A stretch of 64,000 nucleotides of DNA from Paragonimus skrjabini miyazakii (taxonomy: Eukaryota; Platyhelminthes; Trematoda; Plagiorchiida; Troglotrematidae), in the NCBI GenBank assembly GCA_014338405.1, contig JTDE01000703.1:106145-170144 (forward strand), given 5' to 3'. Shown one piece after another: positions 26,701-38,491 of the stretch (positions are counted from its first letter, which is position 1; each line of letters begins with the position of its first letter). A program made the translations under genes and the position numbers. Under the pieces are notes generated by a model. That model did not search any database. It was not told the DNA's origin and worked only from the letters and a program-made list of their open reading frames with translations.

Positions 26701-29700
26701 TGTTGAGCCCTTGCCCCTTTACAGATTTGTGCTCATATTTGACTTCGACCGCATAAGTGATGCTCGCTGAAAACCATGCACTCTTCGGTTACTTGGTGCT
26801 CACATGTCCCCGGCGTATCCGTCATCGCTCCGCTTAATTGACCAGCGTATCACGAGCACCGTACACGGTTAGACAAAAGTGTCGAACTCAGTTGTCGTGA
26901 GTTCTTCATATGAGGGACATTGTTTTACTTTTAATACGACTTGAATAACCGCACTGGACATAAGTGGCCGTTCACCACATGGTCATCCTGACACACCTAG
27001 TCGTTCTGAGCGGACAGTTTGACGCAGAGGGACCAACTCAATCCAGTTGACCAGATAGGAACTCATGTACTGATTGAGTCAACACCACGCATTATTGAAA
27101 TGTCGGCATGATCAGCGCATCGTCCACTGAGCAGTACATTTACACCTGTACTTTCCTCGCATTCTTCAAGTGACGTGATCGTAACTCACTAGTACGCCTT
27201 CCGTATTCCAATCGATAGCTAAATGTTGGTCTTTGACGGTCAGCATGGTCAGCTGGATGAAAATATGTTGAGTCGAATAACCTAGTGACGGAATAACTAA
27301 ACACCATTTGATAGAGGTTGCGCAATCTGTCCTGTCCGACAGGTAGAGAAAAGTAACAACTAAAAACTCACTAATTTACTTTGAGTGGGTGGATATCCAC
27401 TCATCGTACAATTAAAAGCATGTGAGAACAATGCTGTTTTCTTGTGGCTTCCGATATAACTAACGCATGCATACTTGCCCTGACCATGTTTTGTTCAATA
27501 ATGTACGTAATTATACTGATAACATGTACTGACTAACTGCGATCCCCATTCCAACTTGTAACGAGGTCATATCCGAGGTTGGTATAATGCAGAGGTCGGC
27601 TAATAAGTAGTATGGATCAAACGGAAAAAAGAACGACGCGTATGAAGAAACTAACAGCAGCCCTCAATAACAGGATGGCTGAAATCTGGAAGTGACAGTT
27701 GAGTATGTGTGTGAAGGTAGCTTGCATAGTGCGTTACTAAAAATACTGGCGATGCACAACCGGGGAAGGATGCGGAGATATATCAGTCGGCCTGCGTGTA
27801 CCAGACAATAAACAATTTCGCAGTCCAATCGTCTATAAAGCGGTTACAGCACAACATAATTAAATTTTTGACACAAAAACTTCAGTCACTTTAAAGTTAA
27901 GGATGTTTGGTAAAGACAAACACTAGTCCAACTGTATATTATGCCCAAACTAAGTATGTACAAATATACGGCAGAAGGGCGTTCCAGATTACACAACCAT
28001 GACCTAGTCCGAATTTAAATAACCCACGTTGTATATATATTTGGGAACTTTCTCTTTAAATGGTTGTAGGTCGGTAGGAAGAGGAAATTATGCTGCCCAT
28101 AACAGTCTAACATAAAACGATGCCATCTGCTGTGTTACATCCAGGTCAGTGAGAAACATTTGTTGGAATTGGGGCAAATACATACACCTGTGATTATTCA
28201 AGTTTCCCAATTAGTGGGTCTTGGATACAGAATGAGGTTTTTTTCGAATAGGTACGTCTCTGGATAACTGTTAAACATGACTTAGTCACGCATTATTGGG
28301 TCTGTTCAAAACCCGTTAGTTTAGAGTTCAGAAAGCAGCAGGGAGCCTAACGTGACCTCACGTCAGTCGTCGTTTAAGTCCAGTAAAGATGCTAACTCTT
28401 GCTGAAGGTTGGGGAAACATTAGTTAGACATTTCAGCTATTGGAGTAGTTTTACATCCATCAAAGCAATTTGCTAGACGTTTGTGATAAGCAACAGGTAC
28501 GTATTTATGTTAATCTATTTTTGCCGGCCAATTTTCTTTAAAATGTTCATCATCATTTTTTCGACGGTCACGAAGTTTTCATCAATCGAAACAAAACCCT
28601 TAGGTAGATACAAAAGTTAACTTCTGAAATGAATCAATCCTCAAGCCATTTTTCACGCTGCTGGACAAATACAAAAACCTGCTGTATGGAATAGTTTCAC
28701 AATGTTGGCTGACAAAACGCACTTTTTCAGGCTGGCTCCAATCAAGTCACATGTGGAACCACACAGACCGGAATGCACTACGTGGTTTCATTTGACCATT
28801 CACTCAGAGTTGGCTGCACATTGTACACTGTCACGTCTGACCTGGCTACAAATAGCCCACGGGCATGACACTTCGTGCAAAGAGGATCGTGTTCGGATCC
28901 GTCTGACTATCGACCTCTGTCTGGATTGAATGACTGCCCTGTCTGATTGGAATGTAACATTATTCTGTCTACTCTATGTAAATATGTAGGTAGCCTAATT
29001 TCTTTTGTCTGGTAATAATATTTTAGGTTCTTTCTAAACGAAATCCGTGTGACCAAGTCAACAGTACCGTCAAACTTTGTTGTTAGCACCACCCCTCGGT
29101 TCTGGTGCGAGTCGAATACGTGATCTGGTTTATCTGTTTGCTACGGCTGTTTGCAGACACCCATGGGAAACATAAACTCACAAACTTTTACACGTGACAT
29201 CCACTCCGTTACACTTATAATGCAGAATTCAGTGTTTTCACTAAACCATTTTTCCTCATAAATTTCAGGTCTGTACGCTTATCCGTCTAGTACCTTGAGG
29301 TCATCTATATCCAACACCTTTTCTTTCAACACGGCTGACCGGAGTTGGGGTTATTCACAAATCGAAATTACTCAAACCACCACAAAGCAACTTTTCTAAC
29401 AGTAGTGCTTTGAAGACCGTTTTGTACCTCTTAAGTGTCTTGGATGTTCTCAACCTTTGCGAATGAAGTGTATATCTACTTTCTAGTAACATCACATCCG
29501 TCTGCAAACTACGACTGATCCACAGCCGTCTCGAACACTTTTAGCAATGTCACCTTGGCAGTTAATATTAACTCTGTATGATCTTCAATACGCCGCATTT
29601 TCATAGGCAGTCCAACGAGAGTCGCTGAGTTGTCACGTTAGCTCTCAACTGAATAGATTTATTGGAAATCACTCAATCACTCTGTTCAGTGACAACCACA

Positions 29701-30754
29701 TTAAATCAGTGGATTACAAATGCGTTGTCGTAATTGTATCACGTCGGAGTGTCTGTCTCTATCTGGTTTTCCTAGGATCTGATAATTCCAAACTCATGTG
29801 ACACAGATTCACGTCAGCTGCTCACTGAACATGTAGGACCGCAAAACTCTTGCTGAGTTGGGCACATGATACCAATAACATCATCTTCCGGGAATGACCC
29901 ATAAAGTTGACTGCCAACCCCAACGTGATCTATGGTTTCACCCTTACTTGCGGAGGCCAACATTTTGGCCGTACCTCAAAGTAACTGAGAACATGTATCA
30001 CTGAGCACATCCCGGTATTGCTGACTGATTGGACGAAGGGAGCTTCGTGCAGACTATCACTACACATCAGAAACAACCTGGTAAAAGTTGACGGCATTGG
30101 GGCTTTTCAGAAAAGCACCGTCCAGCATCAAAACACATTTATAACTTAGCTTTTTGTGCAGAAATAAATTATCTTTAAAGAGAGTTTGTTCCAGTGATCA
30201 CCAACTAATTGGACCTAACCGGGTATCACCGCACACCACGCAAGCATCATAATCGAATCCACAGCCCGTGAACAACAAGCAGATTGCAGTCCTAAAAATC
30301 ACCAACTAGACCACAGGGTCGTGGTTGCCGGGGTTGCAGGAAGGTATGTGAATTATTTTCGTTAGCTGTTGCGCTTTCTTTTGTTCATAGGCCGAAATCG
30401 ATAAACCGTATTGTGGTTAGACAATACACGGACAGGCAGCCACCACGGTTCCAGAAGGGGTTCAGAAAGGCTTTTGCAAACAGTTTATCACAGTTTCTAT
30501 GTCCATATAAGCTTTTGGTCAACATCTTCCTACTGAAGTCAACAAGACCGTTAATTGGTGATCGGATTACCCGAGCAAAAGTCAAAATTATACTTGGTTC
30601 AGTATTTAGACATGATAAGTCGATCTAGACTAAAGTGCGGTTAGTGTTGTAATGATCAACCCAATTGCCCCATTTATGTGCTTACTGGGCTTCAAAATTC
30701 TGTAGTGGAAAGGGATGCATTACTGAAAAAAGTCAACAGAAGTAAAACTCAAGT
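17771..30754. other. no recognised gene in about 13 kb
   Basis: I saw no protein family, structural RNA or repeat copy here. Open frames stay under about 125 codons and have no conserved motifs. The largest, at 19457-19828 and 24276-24578, have no family resemblance and lack convincing splice borders. Short pyrimidine-rich acceptor-like sites occur but none is joined to a convincing open segment. Confidence 0.5.
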
Positions 30755-30764
30755 ATAGATCTTT
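30755..30764. repeat. left target-site duplication of the inverted-dimer repeat
   Basis: ATAGATCTTT here is repeated perfectly at 31447-31456, directly outside the two ends of the inverted dimer. Confidence 0.7.
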
Positions 30765-30789
30765 CCAGTCAGTCCCTTTCGAAAAGAAA

Positions 30790-30833
30790 CACTAGGCTCG
30801 AGTTTCGCTCTCATTAGAGCTCGTCTGTAGTGC
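30790..30833 (-). ncRNA. inactivated hammerhead ribozyme (left arm)
   Basis: On the - strand the flanking stem (GCACTA and TAGTG), stem II (GCTCT AATG AGAGC) and GAAA are preserved, but the catalytic CTGATGA reads CAGACGA and the cleavage triplet GTC reads GCC. With two core changes and a lost cleavage site this copy should not cleave. Confidence 0.75.
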
Positions 30834-31221
30834 ATATCCTTGCAACTGCCGGGACTAGAACTCCGGCCACGCTGTTCATGAGGCAACCGTGTTTACCGCT
30901 GCAACACTGACCTCACATTAGGCATAACAGAATTAACATATATGAACGGTCAACCACTTTCGCTTGTGAGTAATGATCAGGTTGCTCGATCGCCTCGAGA
31001 GGAGACACAGTTACTGTCTGTTAACTCCAGTCGATCAACAACTCAATGATTTCTGTGATTTCAACTTGAAGAGAAGTCCTAATCCCAGCCTAATCGATTG
31101 GAGTTAACAAACAGTAACTGTGTCTCCTCTAGAGGCGATCGACCAACCTGATCATTACTTACACGTGAAAATGGTTGAGCGTTCGCATACGATAATTCTG
31201 CTATGCCTGATATGAGGCCAA

Positions 31222-31276
31222 TGGTGCAGTGGTAAATACGGTTGCCTCATGAACAGAATGTCCGTGGTTAAAGTCC
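31222..31276 (+). promoter_or_regulatory. tRNA-like internal promoter (A box and B box)
   Basis: TGGTGCAGTGG at 31222-31232 fits the A-box consensus of RNA polymerase III genes, and GGTTAAAGTCC at 31266-31276 fits the B box with one or two changes. The 33-base interval is normal for a tRNA. The diverged arms and copy read AGTTCTAGTCC at the B box. The same order of boxes lies on the - strand at 36933-36943 and 36889-36899. Confidence 0.65.
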
Positions 31277-31294
31277 CGGCAGTGGCGATGATAT

Positions 31295-31339
31295 GCACTA
31301 CTGATGAGCTCTAATGAGAGCGAAACTCGAGTCTAGTGC
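31295..31339 (+). ncRNA. hammerhead ribozyme, type I, intact core
   Basis: Stem I is formed by GCACTA (31295-31300) and TAGTGC (31334-31339). Then follow CTGATGA (31301-31307), a five-pair stem II closed by AATG (31308-31321), GAAA (31322-31325), a palindromic CTCGAG as stem III and the cleavage triplet GTC, so self-cleavage is predicted between 31333 and 31334. All invariant core positions are present. The very short, palindromic stem III resembles the minimal hammerheads of animal Penelope-like elements and retrozymes, which cleave best as dimers or in tandem RNA. It lies 18 bases after the B box, so it would be inside a pol III transcript. Confidence 0.88.
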
Positions 31340-31446
31340 TTCTTTCCGAAAGGGGCCAACTGGAAAGTGTATGGGAATGCGACTGCTGCGATTAATTGTG
31401 GGTGATGTTCAATGTACATGAAAATCAAAATCTCCTACTACTCATC

Positions 31447-31456
31447 ATAGATCTTT
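31447..31456. repeat. right target-site duplication of the inverted-dimer repeat
   Basis: ATAGATCTTT matches 30755-30764 perfectly. Confidence 0.7.
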
Positions 31457-34400
31457 TCGTTAAAATACAATAGATGAACACTCTGTGTTAGTATGAAAGT
31501 ATCAATCGAATATTGTTGACGTTGCATTGCTTAGATTCTCGATCACGTGTCGGCTACAGAATGAGTCTGTGAACATAGTTAGGCTCGGTATTGTCCACCA
31601 CGCGAACCACAATTGTGTTATTCGGTCATTTAGACAATTTAAACTACCAGATTGAATAGGGAACCTGTGCTGATTTTTATCATAATGAAAGACAAAACCC
31701 CATGGGTAACTTCTTTATCTCTGACTGCACAAGTCCTTAAACCCAATCAACGTGCAAAGTAATTGCAAAGGCCGGATATATGGAAATAACCAGTTGATAA
31801 ACAAGATCAATTTGACCTCAAAAGCTATTCAATTCCGTGGGGTCTAAATATAACCGGTAATTATATATATGTATATAATTTTATAAAAAATATGCATTAA
31901 TAAGAAGAGTGTCAGTTTGATGGTTTCCAACAAAAAATGAAAAGATACCACAGTAAGTTGGCAAAATGTGTTGCTAAGAAAAGTTTGAAAAAAATTGAGC
32001 ACATTTAAAATAGTATCCACATTTGTTTAACACGACTTTGATAGCGAGCATAGGGCAAATAAGTTTCATGATAATTGGGTAGTGATGATGTAGAAATCAA
32101 CAACAGCCTATATTCGCGGGTACATTTTTATTAATAATTATTTTTTATAAAACGACTATATAATATCTTGTACGAAGTGAGGTTTTTACTTATTGCGGGG
32201 ACATTTCTATTCACTTCAACATTTGCACCGAAATCAACATTTCATTGTGGTCATCGTGATCCACATTCTCATCATCGTTGTCACCCAAATTATCATACAG
32301 ATCACCACCATCATAATCGTTATTACTGTCGGTGTCATCATCTGTGTAATTGTGCCATTCCGTCCACGACTAAGTACATGAAAACGCTTGCTTAGTTCAA
32401 CTTTTAATGTTCGCCTCATAAAACCATGTTTGTGCCTGTGCATAGTAGGCAACTGATCGGCAACATGTATCAGATAGTTACTGGTATTATTGTAGTGCGT
32501 GTGTGTCCACTTTGGTCACAGTATCTAGCATCAGGGTGCGATAATTCGGACCGACGGATGCGTGAAGAGATCCGTGTCAACCATCAGCAACGCAGTCAGG
32601 TTTAATCTCGTTTGGTTCCGTGTACGGACTAATATACCCCTTAGTCTTCATAAGTTTTGAAGTAGGTTGAACTTAACCTGATTGATTAACCATGGAAACG
32701 GTGCTCCATGTTAATTAAAAGTTAGTTTATTTCTCTGCGTCAGTTCGATCAGTTTGTCATTTCGGAAACCTTCGTACAGCCACATATTTTGTTGAAAAAG
32801 TATGTTAATTAGCGATATCTTACTTAGGGACTGCTTACTGGCCAATACATCAGATTCCCATTATGCATATGACTTCATGGTATTGCCCTTCCATCAGCAA
32901 AATTATGCCTTTCTGTGACCTCAATGCCAGAAATATTTATGTATAAAAGGGACCATATATTCACTGGGCCCTTGGATGAGCTCTACTGATCTTCCCTACC
33001 TTCTAGGAATGTTGACTTGTTTTCGCAAGGGGACGAAAACAAATTGCAGGCTATTAATGGTTTTGCCACCGCTTGCTTGTCGCGCCAATGGTAAGTTCAT
33101 CTATTCAAGGTGTCTGACTAGAATTTCATCGGTGCAATGAAAAAGATTTGTTGCAAAAAGAAGCATTTTTGCTGATATGGATTGCGCTTGATCGAACAAC
33201 AACTTTCAGTAGGCAATCTTTTGTGGTTAATTAATGAACGATGGAATCACTGACCAGAAATGGTTAGCTCTAGGTACATTTTCAGGATCTGGTCTACCTG
33301 GTACAAAATTTTACGCCATTCTTCTGCATGGACATATGTGTTCCGGTTCAGTTCGATCGCCATCCAGACAATACAATATTACTTAATTTGTAATTATTCG
33401 CCACATTACTCGATGAAGTACTCTCCGAATGACGTAAACCTAGTAAAGACAACAATGAGGATCGCATGAGATGGATTACGAACTGACAATTCCCATGCAG
33501 TGTGTGCTTCAGTCACTCACCCTTCCAAGGTAATCCAATACTCTCCTTGTAAACATGTTCAAATGGTATTTCCGTACATATATCGAAATGTGTAAAAGTA
33601 TTTCTGGTATTACTGTAGGTATATACACTGGAAAAAACCTTCAGACAGTATACGTTCACTTTCCACATTATACATGGTGCTAACTGATTGTACAACCGTC
33701 GTCTTATCGTGGAAGATAGCAAAACTAACCAAACGGAACATAGCTAAAAGTTGAGTGAGAAAGGTGACAAAATCTTTATAGATGCATTGCCTATTATCGA
33801 GGAGTTTCTGTCATTAGGAAGCTTCCCAACCCCATCTGACTTTTTTAAAATCATATTTTGCATTTGACTGTTTTTTCAAACACAAAATATCGACCCACTG
33901 ATAAACCAGTCCAATGATACAAGTGGAAAATCGTTTCTCCATATACAACAACCCAGCCAGAGTAGATCTGTAGTGAGCACGTTAGCTTACTGGAAAAACC
34001 AGCAGCTTGACGGAAAATTACCGTGATCTGGATGTAAGGTAAAATTTATTTCATTGAACTAAACTGACGTTCAGGATTGTGTGAATATTGCGCAGTTTTT
34101 GTAAACCGCAATTTTGAAAAGACCAAGATGAGCTGAATTTAACTGTTGTAACAGGACTCTCACATGTTGCATAGAATAAGTACGTGATCTTCGGTTACAA
34201 AAGGAGTACATCACCTGTGACAACAATCTAGACGTCGCGTATAAGCTTTTGAGGCTGAATGGGTGTGGCCCATAAAACCAAAGTGGTGACGTGAGATTTA
34301 GTAGTCTGGCCACTAGTTTGGATGTTATAAGAAAGAGGGGAAGATGACAAGGCTATACTGAGTATGGATAAAACAAGGGTTATTGTTATGTAATCGTAGG

Positions 34401-36718
34401 TCTTGCGGTTGAACTGCTCCGGAATCATAATTGGGGTCTGCGCAAAGTGAGTCATTCGAGGTGACCCGGTAGATGTGACCCGCAACTTGTGCGGCGAGGT
34501 CATCATTCAGGCCCCAGTGAGTCGCTTGGGCTAGTCTTGTTTGAATTTGTGAATTGTGTCCTATTGTCCTCCGACAGAAAGGTATGTGCACATTTAAATT
34601 CATATTGGTAATGCAAAGGATGATGGTCGGATGTGATGGCCTATTTTCATCCTTTTGTATAGGAGCATGATAAACTTTAGTTCTCACTTTGATCCACCTG
34701 TCGTGATAAGGTTAGTGTAATTATTCACATATTTAGCTACAAAAGATGGTTTCTTGTTGTTGTCATCTAAAATCTCATAGCTAACTTTACCCGTCGAACG
34801 ACTGTATCGTCGTATATTGTCTAAGTCTATGTAAGGCCTATATTGAGAGAAAATTATGTACTTTCCGAACTTTGACTCGAAGAAACGACAATTGTCTCTT
34901 AAAGCCCTGATCACATTAACTGCCCCATAACAATCTCACTGGGTGGCTGGCCTAGCAGTTGCAAACTGAGCAACCGGGGACAAAGAACTCCAAGGGGAAG
35001 AGGCATCACAATCATCCTGTGGTACGTGCTCGAAAACCAAGGTATAACACAACCACAAGTTGTCAAATTATACCACAAAATAAGGCCAAGGATTGTCTCA
35101 CAGTGCCCTCGTCTGTGACAGAACAGTGACTTAAGTGAACTATCCGGTGCTATTGACCGCAAATGGCTTTAGCAAGCACGGTAAGTGATCACAGTGGTTG
35201 CCTGCGCATGTGAAAATTTGTACTTCATATCCTATGAGATCATGTTCGTAATGATCTGATAATCAACAGATAAACTGAGACGAAATAATGCCATTAATAG
35301 CTATCATGAAAAGGTTATCAATTTGCAATACAAACAGAGTGAACAGACAGAACGAATTCTGAAGGACGAGACTATTCTCTAATCTTGCGAAACAGATAGA
35401 TAGAAACGAAATCGATCAAATATAATCGGTAAATCATAATTGTGATTTAAGCAGTTAAACAACAAAATAGGGCAGAAGTTTTAAGATATTTAATCAGTGG
35501 TGATTTCCCATACAATGTTACTTCATTTATTGTGTAATTATTTCAGTAGAGAAAAGAACATTTGTTTCTTGTCATCCTACTCGATGTTAACATTATAGTA
35601 GGTAGTGAAACACAATTAACGGAGATAGGAATTGGACACATCAGCCTTATAGGAAACTGGTACAAACAGAAGAAAAAAAATAGAATGTAAGACTGATACA
35701 GTTACTCAAAATATCGATGAATTTACGGTTTTCAACACTGCTATTTTGTAAGTTACTACTCAAGAACATTGCAAGCCTGACAAATATGTATTGAAACTCG
35801 AACGTAACAAATAGGGTGTTTGAAGTGATTTATAAATAGCTTTGAGTAGTGACTGGAACCAGCTATTAGGTTGGAAGGGGATATAGATTGACATTTTACA
35901 ACCTTGTATAAATTGATATCCTCGTGACCTATTGATTATGAGTCAGTAGGACAATACAAATTTGCCTCAAGGACATTTTCACGGTGAGTAAACATTCTTT
36001 GACAAGCAGAGGAGTGTACGGGCAGTCGTAAACTCTACACTGCCTTATCAACATTGGACATAGGGCTGTATACAGATAAAATACTTAAATAGCATAGAAA
36101 CTGATTAAACAGGTTAATAATCCTAACTTCATCTGGGTTTTGACTTTCTTGTTAACCGATCTTGTTGCATATAAAGTTGGTTTCCACTGACATTTTTTTC
36201 TACCTGAGTCCATTCAAGCTGTAAAATTATATTATTATATTCGTTAATACCGTATTGCCTGCCATTTGTTGTGTGTCACAGGTAGTGTATTAAAGTACCG
36301 AGGCTTTAAAACGTGGTGACGAACTAGCTGAAGAAGCACCACGTCTATTTTGGGCACAGTTCCCCTAAGTGCAAAATGTTTTCACACAGTTTGCACAACC
36401 GTTCAGAACATTACAACTATGAGTACTCATTCTGCGTGATCACACAGCCTTCCATTCTTGAGTTTAGCATTGCGTCGGTTTACATTAGTTATCCTTTAAA
36501 CGTCATTGAAATTGATGAAAACACTTCATAGGAGCCTAGGTCACGTGGTTCAATTAAGTGGAGAAGTCACTGAAATCCACATTCATTAGTAGTTGCACTT
36601 GATACTCGACTAGTGTGAACAACACTACCATTGCGAAGAAGTCAGACATAGGTACCGAACATTTCTCTGTAAATTTTGCATTGTGTGGAATTTAGTCACT
36701 TAAGACTTCATCATAAGT
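31457..36718. other. no recognised gene
   Basis: No gene family was seen. The stretch includes a degenerate CAT/CAC-rich tract at 32240-32345 (listed separately) and a short TATATA-rich block near 31862-31880. The open frames at 34071-35162 (-), up to 120 codons, show no motifs. Confidence 0.45.
32240..32345. repeat. degenerate CAT/CAC trinucleotide-rich tract
   Basis: About 100 bases dominated by CAT, CAC and ATC triplets, forming artefactual His-rich or Ile/Val-rich open frames in different registers. A similar tract lies at 54836-54900. Confidence 0.7.
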
Positions 36719-37132
36719 GATGAGTAGTAGGGGATTTTGATTTTCATATACATTGAACATCACCCACAATTGATCGCAGCTGTCGCATTCCCATACACTT
36801 TCCAGTTGGCCCCTTTCGGAAAGAAGCACTAGACTCGAGTTTCGCTCTCATTAGAGCTCATCAGTAGTGCATATCATCGCCACTGCCGGGACTTTAACCA
36901 CGGACATTCTGTTCATGAGGCAACCGTATTTACCACTGCACCATTGGCCTCATATCAGGCATAGCAGAATTATCGTATGCGAACGCTCAACCATTTTCAC
37001 GTGTAAGTAATGATCAGGTTGGTCGATCGCCTCTAGAGGAGACACAGTTACTGTTTGTTAACTCCAATCGATTAGGCTGGGATTAGGACTTCTCTTCAAG
37101 TTGAAATCACAGAAATCATTGAGTTGTTGATC
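36719..37132 (-). mobile_element. hammerhead/tRNA-like repeat, single unit
   Basis: This 414-base unit is the reverse complement of 31033-31446, with the same length and only about four differences, all in the 65 bases at the tail end (36719 side). It contains the same tRNA-like boxes and an intact hammerhead. It stops exactly at the GATC where the left arm begins in the dimer, so it is either a 5'-truncated dimer or the basic monomer. No clear target-site duplication is visible around it. The near identity implies a recent origin or gene conversion. Confidence 0.85.
36826..36870 (-). ncRNA. hammerhead ribozyme, type I, intact core
   Basis: Identical to the ribozyme at 31295-31339, on the opposite strand: CTGATGA, five-pair stem II with AATG loop, GAAA, CTCGAG, GTC, enclosed by GCACTA and TAGTGC. 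Cleavage is predicted between 36832 and 36831 on the - strand. Confidence 0.88.
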
Positions 37133-37224
37133 TCTGCTCGAATTCTTTTCAGTTCACTTCATAAGCTTGAGGTATCTTGTTAAATAATGTTTCACCTTTG
37201 ACATCAATCTTCTCGGTACCCAAC

Positions 37225-37292
37225 GTGCGTACGCCTCAGGCGTTGACAAACCTACACACATGATTCGATTCACTGTGGAAAAACCAGTGTTC
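37225..37292 (+). repeat. possible tRNA-like repeat, second family (copy a)
   Basis: The block CGTTGACAAACC followed by ATTCGATTC (B-box-like) and, 15 bases on, TTCGAGGCGTT parallels the better copy at 43274-43400, with deletions. The similarity is short and may be fortuitous. Confidence 0.25.
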
Positions 37293-38206
37293 GAGGCGTT
37301 TGCACTTTACGCAGATTTATTCACATAGATTATCTTATTGCCCATTTCATACAATATTTTGTTCCACTGTGAGGGTTGTTTCCACAGGTAGTCATGAATG
37401 ACGGACAGCTACCTACAGAATGCGTAGAGCAGCCATTTTGTGGTTAGAAAATATGCGTTGCACCATTTCCTATGATGCACTTTTCTGGATCGCCAAATAT
37501 CCAACGACTGTCTAATACATCACTTTTTTACTTCTTGCGTTTAGAGTTTGATGAGGCCAAAATAAACCTTAGCACAACGTGCCGAAAATAACGGCAAATC
37601 TTAAATTTTGCAAGTCGTACACTGTTCTTTCCCACAGCAATCACATGTGAAGAACAGGAAAAATAATCACCTGGAAGGGATGAACAGTGTGAGGAGTGTC
37701 ACTAATTTGTTCTACACTCCGGAGCCATACGTTTATTTCCAGTGTGTTAAGCTTGTGATAGTTCAACAGCCAACGCCACTGAATAAGTAATTGACCCTTC
37801 CTGGAATTGGATGCGTCTTGACAATGGTTCAATGATTCTTTTCAGTGTAAATAACCCTATCTTGCTCAGTAAGCAAAATGCGTTTGTAAATGAGATATCC
37901 TTATTCGTCTGCGATTTCTCTGCTTCGTTGAGGTAATTTTTGGCTTACTTGTGCGTCCCTGGTGCAAGGGATATTTGCATCTAACTCTTTGGCAATAGAT
38001 AAACATGAAAACTCCCCAGACCACTGATATGCCTGTTCGTTAAAGACACTTGTAGCATGAGCATGGGATATTAAGCTAGGTTTGAACAGCTTGTTTGCAC
38101 ACCACTTCGTTTTTCGGTTATCAATAAATGCGCTTTAATTGGCATGAAGCAGCCAGCTATACACCTCTTTGTCAAGTGATCCAGTAAAGATCGACCTGGA
38201 AAGAGT
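37293..38206. other. no recognised gene
   Basis: Nothing recognisable was found on either strand. Confidence 0.45.
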
Positions 38207-38256
38207 CGACGTTAAACCTCTTGGAAATGTTGTGGTTCGGGTTGATCCGAATTCTG
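38207..38256 (+). repeat. possible tRNA-like repeat, second family (copy b)
   Basis: GTTAAACCTC, GGAAATGT and GGTTCGGGTTG (B-box-like, 38234-38244) followed by ATCCGAATTCT run parallel to GATAAACCTC, CAAATGT, GGTTCGAGTC and ATCCGAAATCT in the copy at 43274-43355. Confidence 0.32.
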
Positions 38257-38491
38257 TGTCAGCCGTGTATTTTGTAATACACGTTTATTTGATATCAAGA
38301 CAGCCAAAAATGGGTTAAACGGTCAATAATCCAACATGACAGGTTTATATTTTTTCGGTTCTCTCGTTGTATAGGGTAATAGGAGTAGGATGTGTACAGT
38401 GGTGTGCCACACCTCACGGCCTGGTCGCAGTTCTCTAATTTTCCCAATGTGTGTGGAATGCAAGTGTGAATCCATTCTTGTTGTGAATGCA

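Larger units (their letters stand above)
30765..31446 (+). mobile_element. inverted-dimer repeat with pol III-type promoter and hammerhead ribozyme
   Basis: This 682-base element consists of two copies of one repeat unit joined head to head. The right arm (31033-31446, +) is a complete 414-base unit. The left arm (30765-31032, -) is a diverged copy, truncated in its tail. Each arm carries an A-box-like and a B-box-like block followed by a hammerhead sequence; only the right-arm ribozyme is intact. A 10-base perfect direct repeat (ATAGATCTTT) flanks the whole structure, so the dimer was inserted as one unit. The tRNA-like promoter plus hammerhead combination is known from the schistosome Sm-alpha repeats. 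The element has no open reading frame and would need machinery from another element. An RNA of it could fold into a long hairpin. Confidence 0.82.

Noticed and set aside
32168..32452. His-rich and Ile/Val-rich open frames on both strands
   Set aside because: They are products of the CAT/CAC-rich tract read in different registers.
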